A DNA stretch of 6,098 bases from Actinomycetales bacterium (lineage in GTDB: Bacteria; Actinomycetota; Actinomycetes; Actinomycetales; Actinomycetaceae). Below, one piece after another: positions 1 to 5,785 of this stretch. Position 1 is the first letter of the stretch; every line of letters begins with the position of its first letter. A program made the translations under genes and the position numbers. The stretch spans positions 1 to 6,098 of the forward strand of contig JALHDK010000129.1 in the NCBI GenBank assembly GCA_022838965.1, written 5' to 3'. Below the pieces are notes generated by a model. That model ran no database searches. It was given only the letters and a program-made list of their open reading frames with translations, and had not been told where the DNA came from.

Positions 1-497
1 TCAACCGCGACGTGCTGCGCCGCCGCCGCGACACCATGCACGAGTGGGGGGTGCGCGTGCGCTGGGCCGGGCGGCGCCCCCGGCTCTGGCGTTCGGTGAT
101 CGCCGAACTGGAGGAGGCTGAGCGCCTCACCGCCAGGAACGACGTGTGCACGCTCACCATGTGTGTCAACTACGGGGGCCGGGCCGAGATCGTGGACGCC
201 GTGCGGGCGATCGCCGCCGAGGCCCGGGCGGGGCGGCTCGAACCAGAGCATGTGACCGAGCGGACGATCGCCCGGCACCTCGACGAGCCACTGCCGGACG
301 TCGACCTGTTCCTGAGAACCGGGGGCGAGCAGCGCATCTCCAACTTCCTGTTGTGGCAGAGCGCCTATGCCGAGCTGGTGTTCATCGATGATCCCTGGCC
401 GGAGTGCGACCGGCGCACCCTGTGGCGGGCGGTCGAGACCTATGCCCGGCGCGACCGGCGCTTCGGCGCTGCCGAGGACCGTCCCGCCGGGCAGTGA
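1..497 (+). CDS. uppS: Isoprenyl (polyprenyl) diphosphate synthase UppS, 3' part only
   Basis: This cis-prenyltransferase adds isopentenyl diphosphate units to an allylic primer to make the long-chain polyprenyl diphosphate that, after dephosphorylation, carries peptidoglycan and arabinogalactan precursors. The gene runs in from the left edge; the reading frame begins at base 3 and about 164 codons remain, so roughly the first third of a typical 240-260 residue enzyme is missing, including the N-terminal catalytic Asp region. Family hallmarks are clear: NYGGRAEI in mid-protein, then [18 protein letters not shown] followed by AYAEL, which are the conserved C-terminal substrate/Mg-binding regions, including the Arg-Thr-Gly-Gly-Glu and Arg-Ile-Ser-Asn groups. 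The C-terminus (AEDRPAGQ) is unusual because it lies in a 22-bp tandem duplication, and the TGA stop spans the junction between the two copies. The gene is convergent with the DedA-like gene, with only 24 bp between the stops and no clear terminator. In mycobacteria the product chain may be decaprenyl rather than undecaprenyl; this cannot be decided here. Confidence 0.95.
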   Translation, partial: NRDVLRRRRDTMHEWGVRVRWAGRRPRLWRSVIAELEEAERLTARNDVCTLTMCVNYGGRAEIVDAVRAIAAEARAGRLEPEHVTERTIARHLDEPLPDVDLFLRTGGEQRISNFLLWQSAYAELVFIDDPWPECDRRTLWRAVETYARRDRRFGAAEDRPAGQ

Positions 498-517
498 GGA
501 CCGTCCCGCCGGACAGC
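474..517. repeat. 22-bp tandem duplication over the uppS stop codon
   Basis: Bases 474-495 and 496-517 are two adjacent 22-base copies that match at 20 of 22 positions; the first 17 bases (GAGGACCGTCCCGCCGG) are identical. The differences are G/A at copy position 18 and T/C at position 22. Because 22 is not a multiple of three, the second copy is read in a shifted frame. The TGA stop at 495-497 is formed from the last base of copy one and the first two of copy two. Confidence 0.9.
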
Positions 518-521
518 AGGG

Positions 522-1061
522 TCAGGCGGCCTCGGCCTCGGGCTGCACCAGCCGCAGGTGGGCGGCGCGGGAGGAGCGGCGACGTCGTCGCACCAGCACC
601 GTCGTCGTGGCCACCACCGCGGCCGCGGCCATCCCCGCGAGCCCCCACGGCGAGCCGGCGGCCGCGGCGAGGGCAGCTTCCCACATCGCGAAACCGATCG
701 TCGAGTAGATGGTGGCCCACGCGAGACACCCGGGGATCATGGCGAGGGTGTACTTCCACCAGGGCAGGCGCAGGACGCCAGCGGCGGCGTTCACCATGGT
801 CTGGAAGCCGACGGTGAGGAACGAGAACGGGATCACCCCGAGACCCCATCGGTGGATCGCCCGGATGCCCTGGTCCGTGGCGGGGGAGTTCAGCCGGTCC
901 ACGAGGCGGCGCTGCCAGTCCCTGGTCGGCCTCGCCCGGCGCAGCGCCAGGGACGTGGCCCACGATCCCAGCCAGTAGGTCGCCTGTGCCCGCAGGAACA
1001 CCACGGTGGTCAGGAAGGTGAACACCAGCCAGAACGGGCCGTTCGCGACGAACTCCGGCAT
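522..1061 (-). CDS. VTT/DedA-like small integral membrane protein
   Basis: A 179-residue predicted polytopic membrane protein. Hydrophobic stretches lie at about residues 8-24, 73-95, 103-125 and 137-157, followed by a strongly basic tail (RRRRR near 158-162) that probably stays in the cytoplasm. The segment from about 74 to 123 (GLGVIPFSFLTVGFQTMVNA, then AAG, LPWWKYTLAMIPG and the AWATIYSTIG end) resembles the second half of the VTT/SNARE-associated domain of DedA proteins: AAG turn, aromatic patch, G...W motif. The charged residues typical of active DedA transporters, such as the arginine-rich stretch after the re-entrant loop, are not evident, so this is a divergent member at best. The ATG at 1061 overlaps the zur TGA by one base (TGATG) and follows a GAGAGGAG ribosome site, so it is probably co-transcribed and translationally coupled with zur. 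Some DedA proteins flip undecaprenyl phosphate, and uppS lies next door; a role in lipid-carrier recycling is only inference. Confidence 0.7.
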   Translation of the reverse strand: MPEFVANGPFWLVFTFLTTVVFLRAQATYWLGSWATSLALRRARPTRDWQRRLVDRLNSPATDQGIRAIHRWGLGVIPFSFLTVGFQTMVNAAAGVLRLPWWKYTLAMIPGCLAWATIYSTIGFAMWEAALAAAAGSPWGLAGMAAAAVVATTTVLVRRRRRSSRAAHLRLVQPEAEAA

Positions 1062-1450
1062 CAGCACTCTCCTCTCGCGCAGTCGGCACATGTCCCGAAG
1101 AACTCGAGGGTGTGCTCTACCTCGACGAAACCGGTGGTGTCGGCCAGGTCCCGGGCCCACCGCTCCACCACATCCCCCTGCAGTTCGACGGTGAGGCCGC
1201 AGCCGCGGCAGACCAGATGATGGTGGTGCGCGACTCGTCCGCACTTGCGGAACGTGGTCTCGCCCTCGACCCGCAGGGCGTCGATCTCGCCGGCTTCCGC
1301 GAGGCTCTGCAGGGTGCGGTACACCGTGGCGAGCCCGACGCTCTCCCCCCGGGCCCGCAGCGACTGGTGGATCTGGTGGGCGCTGCGGAAGTCCGCCTGA
1401 TCGGCGAGAAGCTCGAGCACGGCGAGGCGTTGTCTCGTCATCCGCTGCAT
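1061..1450 (-). CDS. zur: Zinc uptake regulator Zur (FurB), Fur family
   Basis: A Fur-family DNA-binding repressor that senses zinc and shuts down zinc-uptake and alternative ribosomal-protein genes. It has 129 residues with the N-terminal winged helix (MTRQR, then FRSAHQIHQSLRARGESVGL and ATVYRTLQSLAEAGEID) and a C-terminal dimerisation domain. Two CxxC pairs, Cys81/Cys84 and Cys121/Cys124, match the structural zinc site. Asp57, Cys70, His76 and His78 (in the HHHH run at 75-78) correspond by eye to the regulatory zinc site of mycobacterial FurB. The ATG at 1450 is chosen because GGAGGTGGG directly precedes it and because the upstream GTG at 1504 lies before the likely promoter; a second ATG three codons in (1441) is possible but is 13 bases from the GGAGG. 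The gene is divergent from glyS, as expected for this neighbourhood, but the ArsR/SmtB-type gene usually beside zur in mycobacteria and corynebacteria is absent. It overlaps the downstream membrane-protein gene by one base. Confidence 0.93.
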   Translation of the reverse strand: MQRMTRQRLAVLELLADQADFRSAHQIHQSLRARGESVGLATVYRTLQSLAEAGEIDALRVEGETTFRKCGRVAHHHHLVCRGCGLTVELQGDVVERWARDLADTTGFVEVEHTLEFFGTCADCARGEC

Positions 1451-1475
1451 CCCACCTCCAGGCTTCCTTCCGCAC

Positions 1476-1481
1476 AGGGTA
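1476..1481 (-). promoter_or_regulatory. Candidate -10 element for zur and the DedA-like gene
   Basis: On the minus strand this reads TACCCT, which fits the actinobacterial TAnnnT -10 pattern, followed by GTGCGG, where transcription would begin near 1469. That gives a 5' leader of about 20 bases carrying the GGAGG site and makes the GTG at 1504 unusable as a start. No good -35 hexamer is visible. Motif inspection only. Confidence 0.45.
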
Positions 1482-1495
1482 ACCGACACCCGGTT

Positions 1496-1518
1496 CCGGG
1501 GCACGGGGTGGGCCCCGG
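1496..1518. repeat. Inverted repeat in the zur/glyS divergent promoter region
   Basis: CCGGGGC at 1496-1502 and its exact reverse complement GCCCCGG at 1512-1518 are separated by 9 bases. It lies between the two candidate promoters, just upstream of the zur -10 and of the glyS -35 region, where an operator could act. It does not resemble the AT-rich palindromic Zur box of mycobacteria, and short GC-only repeats arise easily in such DNA, so function is uncertain. Confidence 0.35.
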
Positions 1519-1524
1519 GACGGA

Positions 1525-1555
1525 TTCACGCCGTCCGCCCGCCGCCCGGTAGCCT
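1525..1555 (+). promoter_or_regulatory. Candidate promoter for glyS-dus
   Basis: TAGCCT at 1550-1555 followed by GTGGGGG is a common form of the actinobacterial -10 with a purine start about 6-7 bases later. TTCACG at 1525-1530 is a partial match to a -35 hexamer, with a rather long 19-base spacer. A start near 1562 would leave a leader of about 45 bases that contains the hairpin at 1567-1585. Called by eye only. Confidence 0.45.
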
Positions 1556-1566
1556 GTGGGGGATTC

Positions 1567-1585
1567 CCGCACCAGCCAGGTGCGG
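1567..1585 (+). promoter_or_regulatory. Short hairpin in the glyS leader
   Basis: CCGCACC at 1567-1573 and GGTGCGG at 1579-1585 form a perfect 7-bp stem with a 5-base loop (AGCCA). It ends ten bases before the GAAGGG ribosome site (1595-1600) and has no following U-run, so it is not a classical terminator. It is too small for a T-box or a glycine riboswitch. It may stabilise or shape the leader RNA, or serve as a protein-binding palindrome. Confidence 0.4.
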
Positions 1586-1606
1586 CCCGCCAACGAAGGG
1601 AACGGC

Positions 1607-2995
1607 ATGCCGGCGTCGGTTCTGGACAACGTGATCGCACTCGCCAAACGGCGGGGGTTCGTCTACCCCTGTGGGGAGATCTACGGCGGGACGAGGTCGG
1701 CGTGGGACTACGGTCCGCTGGGTGTCGAACTGAAGGAGAACATCAAGCGGGCGTGGTGGCGCGCGATGGTGACGTCGCGGGAGGACGTCGTCGGCCTCGA
1801 CTCCTCGGTGATCCTCCCGCCACGGGTCTGGGAGGCCTCCGGGCACCTCGCCGCGTTCGTCGACCCGCTCGTCGAGTGCACGTCGTGTCATCGGCGCTAC
1901 CGCCAGGACCAGCTGCTGGAGGAGTTCGCCGAGCGCAAGGGCATGTCCGAGGTCACGGGGTTGACCATGGACCTGCTGCCCTGCCCGAACTGCGGCACCC
2001 GTGGCCAGTGGACCGAGCCACGGATGTTCAACGGCCTGCTCAAGACGTACCTCGGACCGGTGGAGGACGAGTCCGGGCTGCACTACCTGCGCCCCGAGAC
2101 GGCCCAGGGCATCTTCATCAACTTCCTCAACGTGATGACCACCGCCCGGAAGAGGCCGCCCTTCGGGATCGGCCAGATCGGCAAGTCCTTCCGCAACGAG
2201 ATCACCCCCGGCAACTTCATCTTCCGCACCCGCGAGTTCGAGCAGATGGAGATGGAGTTCTTCGTGGAGCCCGGGACCGACGAGGAATGGCACCAGTACT
2301 GGATCGACACCCGGACCGACTGGTACGTCGATCTCGGGATCTCCCGGGAGCACCTGCGTCACTACGAGCACCCGAAGGAGAAGCTGTCCCACTACTCCAA
2401 GCGGACGGTGGACATCGAGTACCGGTTCGGCTTCGTGGGCAGCGAGTGGGGTGAGCTCGAAGGGGTCGCCAACCGCACCGACTTCGACCTGGGCACCCAT
2501 GCCAGGCACTCCGGACAGGACATCTCCTACTTCGATCCCCTCAAGGGCGAACGCTGGGTGCCCTACGTGATCGAGCCCGCGGCCGGCCTCACGCGCTCCC
2601 TGATGGCGTTCCTCGTTGAGGCCTGGCACGAGGACCAGGCTCCCAACGCCAAGGGGGGCGTGGACACCCGGACCGTACTGCGGCTCGACCCGCGCCTCGC
2701 TCCGGTGAAGGCGGCCGTCCTGCCGCTCTCCCGCAACGAGCAACTGTCGCCCGTGGCGCGGCGGCTGGCGCAGGAACTGCGGGCGTACTGGAACGTCGAG
2801 TTCGACGACGCCGGCGCCGTCGGTCGCCGGTACCGCCGCCAGGACGAGGTGGGCACGCCGTTCTGTGTCACGGTGGACTTCGACTCGCTGGAGGACCAGG
2901 CGGTCACCGTGCGCGATCGGGACTCGATGGCGCAGGTGCGTGTCGGGATGACCCAGCTCCGGGAGTATCTGGCGGCACGACTGCCCGGCTGCTGA
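1607..2995 (+). CDS. glyS: Glycyl-tRNA synthetase, single-chain alpha2 type
   Basis: It charges tRNA-Gly with glycine at the expense of ATP in the cytoplasm; the gene is normally essential. The 462 residues match the dimeric, eukaryote/archaea-like class II GlyRS found in actinobacteria rather than the alpha2beta2 form. The N-terminus ([20 protein letters not shown] at 17-36, then PLG) is the usual family opening. A Cys91-x2-Cys94 and Cys126-x2-Cys129 set suggests a bound metal in the insertion domain. [10 protein letters not shown] (161-170) and the motif 2 block ([20 protein letters not shown], 192-211, then EQMEMEFF) form the active site, and motif 3 is [14 protein letters not shown] (323-336). 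Residues from about 365 onward form the anticodon-binding domain. The ATG at 1607 is chosen because GAAGGG sits six bases upstream and the protein then begins at the expected place; an in-frame GTG at 1556 lies almost on the likely transcription start. It is followed after 3 bp by dus. Confidence 0.97.
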   Translation: MPASVLDNVIALAKRRGFVYPCGEIYGGTRSAWDYGPLGVELKENIKRAWWRAMVTSREDVVGLDSSVILPPRVWEASGHLAAFVDPLVECTSCHRRYRQDQLLEEFAERKGMSEVTGLTMDLLPCPNCGTRGQWTEPRMFNGLLKTYLGPVEDESGLHYLRPETAQGIFINFLNVMTTARKRPPFGIGQIGKSFRNEITPGNFIFRTREFEQMEMEFFVEPGTDEEWHQYWIDTRTDWYVDLGISREHLRHYEHPKEKLSHYSKRTVDIEYRFGFVGSEWGELEGVANRTDFDLGTHARHSGQDISYFDPLKGERWVPYVIEPAAGLTRSLMAFLVEAWHEDQAPNAKGGVDTRTVLRLDPRLAPVKAAVLPLSRNEQLSPVARRLAQELRAYWNVEFDDAGAVGRRYRRQDEVGTPFCVTVDFDSLEDQAVTVRDRDSMAQVRVGMTQLREYLAARLPGC

Positions 2996-2998
2996 CAC

Positions 2999-4231
2999 AT
3001 GGCGCTGGCGATCGGGGCCGTCACCCTCGGCACCCCGGTGGTGCTCGCTCCGATGGCCGGGGTGACCAATCCGCCCTTCCGGCGACTCTGCCGCGAGGCG
3101 GGGGAGGCCGCGCTGCCGGAGGACTCCGATCCCCGGGACGGCAACCCCCGCGCGGGGCTGCCGGCCGGTCCCCACGCTCCTGCGGGGCTGTACGTCACGG
3201 AGATGATCACCTCCCGGGCGCTCGTGGAACGTACTCCGGAGACCCTGCGGATGGTGAGCCCTGACCCGGCGGATCCGGTGCGGTCCGTCCAGCTCTACGG
3301 GGTCGATCCGGACACGGTGGCGGCCGCGGTCGGAATCCTCGTGTGCGAGGAGTGGGCGGATCACATCGATCTCAACTTCGGGTGCCCGGTCCCCAAGGTG
3401 ACCCGCCGGGGAGGCGGGGCCGCCCTGCCCTGGAAGCGCGACCTGTTCGCCGACATCGTGCGCGCGGCCGTCCGTGCGGCGGAGGACGCCTCCCGGACCC
3501 GCGCCCACGTGGTTCCGGTGACGGTGAAGATGCGGCTCGGCATCGACGCCGACCACCTCACCTACCTCGACGCCGGCCGGACTGCCGCCCGGGCCGGCGT
3601 CGCCGCGGTCGCGCTGCATGCCCGCACCGCCGCCCAGTACTACTCCGGCCACGCCGACTGGGAGACGATCGCCCGGCTCCGGGAGGCCGTCGCATCCGTC
3701 CCGGTGCTGGGGAACGGTGACATCTGGTCGGCCGACGACGCCCTGGCGATGATCCGGGCGACGGGCTGCGACGGCGTCGTCATCGGCCGCGGCTGCCAGG
3801 GCCGCCCGTGGCTGTTCACCGACATCGTCGCCGCCTTCCACGGGCGGGAGACTCGCGTGCGGCCGTCGCTGCGCGCGGTGGCCGACGTGATGCGGCACCA
3901 CGCGGAGCTGCTCGTCGAGCACTTCGGGGACGAGGGCCGGGCGCTGCGCGAGATGCGGAAACACACCGCCTGGTACCTGCGCGGGTACGCCGTCGGCGGC
4001 GAGGCGCGTCACGCCCTGGGGCTGGTGTCGTCGCTCGCCGAGCTGGACGCGCGCCTCGCCGCGCTCGACCTGGACCTGCCCTACCCGGGCGAGGTGGCCG
4101 AGGGACAGCGGGGCCGCGCCGGCAGCCCGCGGACACCGCATCTCCCCGACCGGTGGCTCGAGTCCCGGACCCTGGCCTCCGCCGCCCGCGCCGCCCTGAC
4201 GGGCGCGGAACTCGACGTCTCCGGCGGGTGA
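2999..4231 (+). CDS. dusB: tRNA-dihydrouridine synthase (Dus family)
   Basis: An FMN-dependent enzyme that uses NADPH to reduce specific uridines in the tRNA D-loop to dihydrouridine. The 410-residue protein opens with PVVLAPMAGVTNPPFRRLC (13-31), the FMN-binding first strand of the TIM barrel. DHIDLNFGCPVPKVTRRGGG (121-140) carries the catalytic Cys129, VTVKMRLG (174-181) a flavin-contacting Lys, ALHARTAAQYYSG (205-217) the His-Ala-Arg site, and VLGNGDI (236-242) and GVVIGRGCQGRPWLF (259-273) the phosphate-binding strands. The C-terminal helical part (about 290-350) binds tRNA, and a tail with GRAGSPRTPHLPDRWL follows, as in mycobacterial homologues. An insert rich in Pro, Asp and Gly at about residues 37-62 is longer than I expect. 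The start codon lies 3 bp after the glyS stop with no good Shine-Dalgarno sequence, which points to translational coupling. The symbol is by general family; position specificity (DusA/B/C) cannot be read from the sequence. Confidence 0.94.
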   Translation: MALAIGAVTLGTPVVLAPMAGVTNPPFRRLCREAGEAALPEDSDPRDGNPRAGLPAGPHAPAGLYVTEMITSRALVERTPETLRMVSPDPADPVRSVQLYGVDPDTVAAAVGILVCEEWADHIDLNFGCPVPKVTRRGGGAALPWKRDLFADIVRAAVRAAEDASRTRAHVVPVTVKMRLGIDADHLTYLDAGRTAARAGVAAVALHARTAAQYYSGHADWETIARLREAVASVPVLGNGDIWSADDALAMIRATGCDGVVIGRGCQGRPWLFTDIVAAFHGRETRVRPSLRAVADVMRHHAELLVEHFGDEGRALREMRKHTAWYLRGYAVGGEARHALGLVSSLAELDARLAALDLDLPYPGEVAEGQRGRAGSPRTPHLPDRWLESRTLASAARAALTGAELDVSGG

Positions 4232-4261
4232 CGGCGTGTCCGGCCGCGGCGTTCGACCCGC

Positions 4262-4267
4262 TACCGT
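4262..4267 (+). promoter_or_regulatory. Candidate -10 element for the amylase gene
   Basis: TACCGT followed by TGAGCA fits the actinobacterial TAnnnT pattern, 31 bases after the dus stop. Transcription from near 4274 would give a leader of about 78 bases before the ATG at 4353. No convincing -35 element is present, so read-through from glyS-dus remains possible. Confidence 0.35.
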
Positions 4268-4314
4268 TGAGCACGTCGGCCAACCATCCCCGCGTGCCCG
4301 CCGACACGCCGCTG

Positions 4315-4344
4315 TTCCCGGCCCCTGTGGCCCCGTTCCGGGAA
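4315..4344 (+). promoter_or_regulatory. Hairpin overlapping the amylase ribosome binding site
   Basis: TTCCCGG at 4315-4321 pairs perfectly with CCGGGAA at 4338-4344, leaving a 16-base loop. The 3' arm includes the first part of the Shine-Dalgarno sequence GGAAGGA (4341-4347), so the folded RNA would partly hide the ribosome site. There is no T-run after it, so it is not a terminator. A regulatory role is inferred from position only. Confidence 0.4.
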
Positions 4345-4352
4345 GGACCGCG

Positions 4353-5783
4353 ATGCCCCGACCCATCCTGCCTCTCACGGCCGCCGTCCTCGCCCTCGGC
4401 GCTCTTGTGGCCTGCGACCAGGAGGAGGGCCCACGTTCGAACGTGGGCGTGCAGCTGTTCATGTTCCCGTGGACCTCGATCGCGGAGCAGTGCGAGACCA
4501 CCCTCGGCCCGGCGGGGTACGGCTGGGTGCTCACCTCGCCCCCGCAGGAGCACATCACCCGTGACGAGTGGTGGGTCCACTACCAGCCGGTCTCGCACCA
4601 GGTGGAATCGCGGCTCGGCACCCGCGAGGAGTTCGCCGCGATGGTGGAGACGTGCCACGCCGCCGGAGTGGACGTGATCGCCGACGCCGTCGTCAACCAC
4701 ATGGCCGGCGTCGAGTCGGGAACTGGGTGGGCGGGTACCGAGTTCACGCACTACGAGTATCCGGGGCTGTTCGGACCGGACGACTTCAACCGGTGCACCT
4801 CCAGCCCGTCCGGCGACATCGAGGACTACCAGAACGCCGACCAGGTGCAGAACTGCGAGCTGGTCAACCTGGCGGACCTGCGGACCGGCTCAGAGAGTGT
4901 CCGCGCGACCCTGCGCGCCTATCTCGCAGACCTGCTCAGCCTCGGCGTCGACGGATTCCGCATTGACGCCGCCAAGCACATGCCGCCGGAGGACGTGGCC
5001 GCGATCGTCTCCGGGTTGCCCGACGGCACCCGCGTGATCCAGGAGGTCATCCGGGGCGCGGGCGAGCCGATCCAGCCGGAGCAGTACCTCGACAACGGCG
5101 AACTGTTCGAGTTCACGTGGGGCAAGGACATCAGGGGCGTCGTCGGAGGGTCCTCCTGGTCGGTCCTCGGGACAATGGGCACCACCTCGCTCTACGTGCC
5201 CTCGGAGCAGGCGGTCTCGTTCGTCACCAACCACGACACCGAGCGCAACGGCACGACGATGACCTACCGGGACGGGGCGGCCTACCAGCTCGCCACGGTC
5301 CTGACGATCCTGCACGAATACGGGTCGCCGATGGTCTACACGGGGTACGCGTTCAGCGACCGCGACGCCGGTCCGGTGCTCGAGCCCGACGGCACAGTCG
5401 CCGAGGCCACCTGCATCGACGGGTGGGAGCCGGCCGCCGACGGCGAGTACGTCTGCGCGCACACGTGGCAGCTGGTGAACGCCGCCGTCCGCTTCGCCGC
5501 GGTGGTGGGGGAGCGGGCGGGCGAGGTCATCTCCTCGAAGGGCGACGTCCTGACCATCGCTCCCCAGGACGAGTCCGAGCGGACCGTCGCGTTCGCGGCC
5601 GTCAACCGGGGCGAGGAGTCCGCCGCCGACACCTGGCAGACGGAGCTGGAGCCCGGGACGTACTGCGACCTGGCGGCCGGTCCGGACTGTGCGGTCACCG
5701 TCGAGGTCGCCGACGACGGGAGCGCCGCCCTCGAGGTGCCGGCCCTGGGCGCCGTCATCCTGACCGCCGCCGACCGGCCCTGA
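4353..5783 (+). CDS. Alpha-amylase, GH13, lipoprotein-type signal peptide
   Basis: An extracellular enzyme that hydrolyses alpha-1,4 bonds in starch or glycogen-like glucans. The 476-residue precursor begins with MPRPILPLTAAVLALGALVA followed by Cys21; LVAC is a lipobox, so the mature protein should be lipid-anchored outside the membrane. GH13 regions are intact: DAVVNH (111-116), GFRIDAAKH (201-209) with nucleophile Asp205, VIQEVI (228-233) with acid/base Glu231, and FVTNHDTERN (290-299) with transition-state stabiliser Asp295. The opening VGVQLFMFPWTSI and overall pattern resemble Streptomyces-type amylases (GH13_32-like). Eight further cysteines (47, 101, 148, 168, 354, 368, 438, 446) are spaced as if forming four disulfides. 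The C-terminal beta domain covers about 390-476, and no starch-binding module follows. The ATG at 4353 is chosen because it gives the signal peptide and has GGAAGGA six bases upstream; the in-frame GTG at 4236 would bury the signal behind 39 Arg/Pro-rich residues. It is convergent with an alpha-glucosidase gene. Confidence 0.92.
   Translation: MPRPILPLTAAVLALGALVACDQEEGPRSNVGVQLFMFPWTSIAEQCETTLGPAGYGWVLTSPPQEHITRDEWWVHYQPVSHQVESRLGTREEFAAMVETCHAAGVDVIADAVVNHMAGVESGTGWAGTEFTHYEYPGLFGPDDFNRCTSSPSGDIEDYQNADQVQNCELVNLADLRTGSESVRATLRAYLADLLSLGVDGFRIDAAKHMPPEDVAAIVSGLPDGTRVIQEVIRGAGEPIQPEQYLDNGELFEFTWGKDIRGVVGGSSWSVLGTMGTTSLYVPSEQAVSFVTNHDTERNGTTMTYRDGAAYQLATVLTILHEYGSPMVYTGYAFSDRDAGPVLEPDGTVAEATCIDGWEPAADGEYVCAHTWQLVNAAVRFAAVVGERAGEVISSKGDVLTIAPQDESERTVAFAAVNRGEESAADTWQTELEPGTYCDLAAGPDCAVTVEVADDGSAALEVPALGAVILTAADRP
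4429..4448. repeat. Perfect 20-bp palindrome inside the amylase gene
   Basis: GCCCACGTTC is followed directly by GAACGTGGGC, its exact reverse complement, with no spacer. It covers codons 26-32 (G-P-R-S-N-V-G), just after the lipidated Cys21. The right arm encodes part of the conserved NVGVQLF opening of amylases, while the left arm lies in the freely variable linker. A dyad of this length is rare by chance in a window this size. It could be an intragenic operator for a dimeric sugar regulator, an mRNA hairpin, or coincidence. Confidence 0.6.
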
Positions 5784-5785
5784 CG

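Noticed and set aside
498..521. A bidirectional terminator between uppS and the DedA-like gene
   Set aside because: Only 3-4-bp stems within the duplicated segment can be drawn, and there is no T-run on either strand.
1451..1504. An 18-residue N-terminal extension of Zur from the GTG at 1504
   Set aside because: The likely -10 element at 1476-1481 lies inside it, it has no family similarity, and the ATG at 1450 has GGAGG just before it.
1556..1606. T-box or glycine riboswitch upstream of glyS
   Set aside because: The leader is only about 45 bases, with one 7-bp hairpin and no terminator or specifier structure; both RNA classes need considerably more sequence.
522..1640. A 372-codon minus-strand frame that extends the DedA-like protein upstream through zur
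   Set aside because: The upstream part is zur read out of frame. The ATG at 1061 has a good ribosome site and gives a protein starting directly before the first membrane segment.
4236..4352. A 39-residue N-terminal extension of the amylase from the GTG four bases after the dus stop
   Set aside because: It would place an Arg/Pro-rich segment before a clear lipoprotein signal peptide and has no ribosome site; the ATG at 4353 has both.
4429..4448. The palindrome as a LexA/SOS box
   Set aside because: The actinobacterial SOS box needs TCGAAC, four bases, GTTCGA. Here GTTC and GAAC abut in the opposite order without a spacer.
1526..4558. A very long open frame on the minus strand (about 1010 codons) opposite glyS and dus
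   Set aside because: It lies antisense to two clearly conserved genes, has Arg/Pro/Gly/His-rich low-complexity content and no recognisable domain. Long stop-free antisense frames are expected in GC-rich coding DNA.
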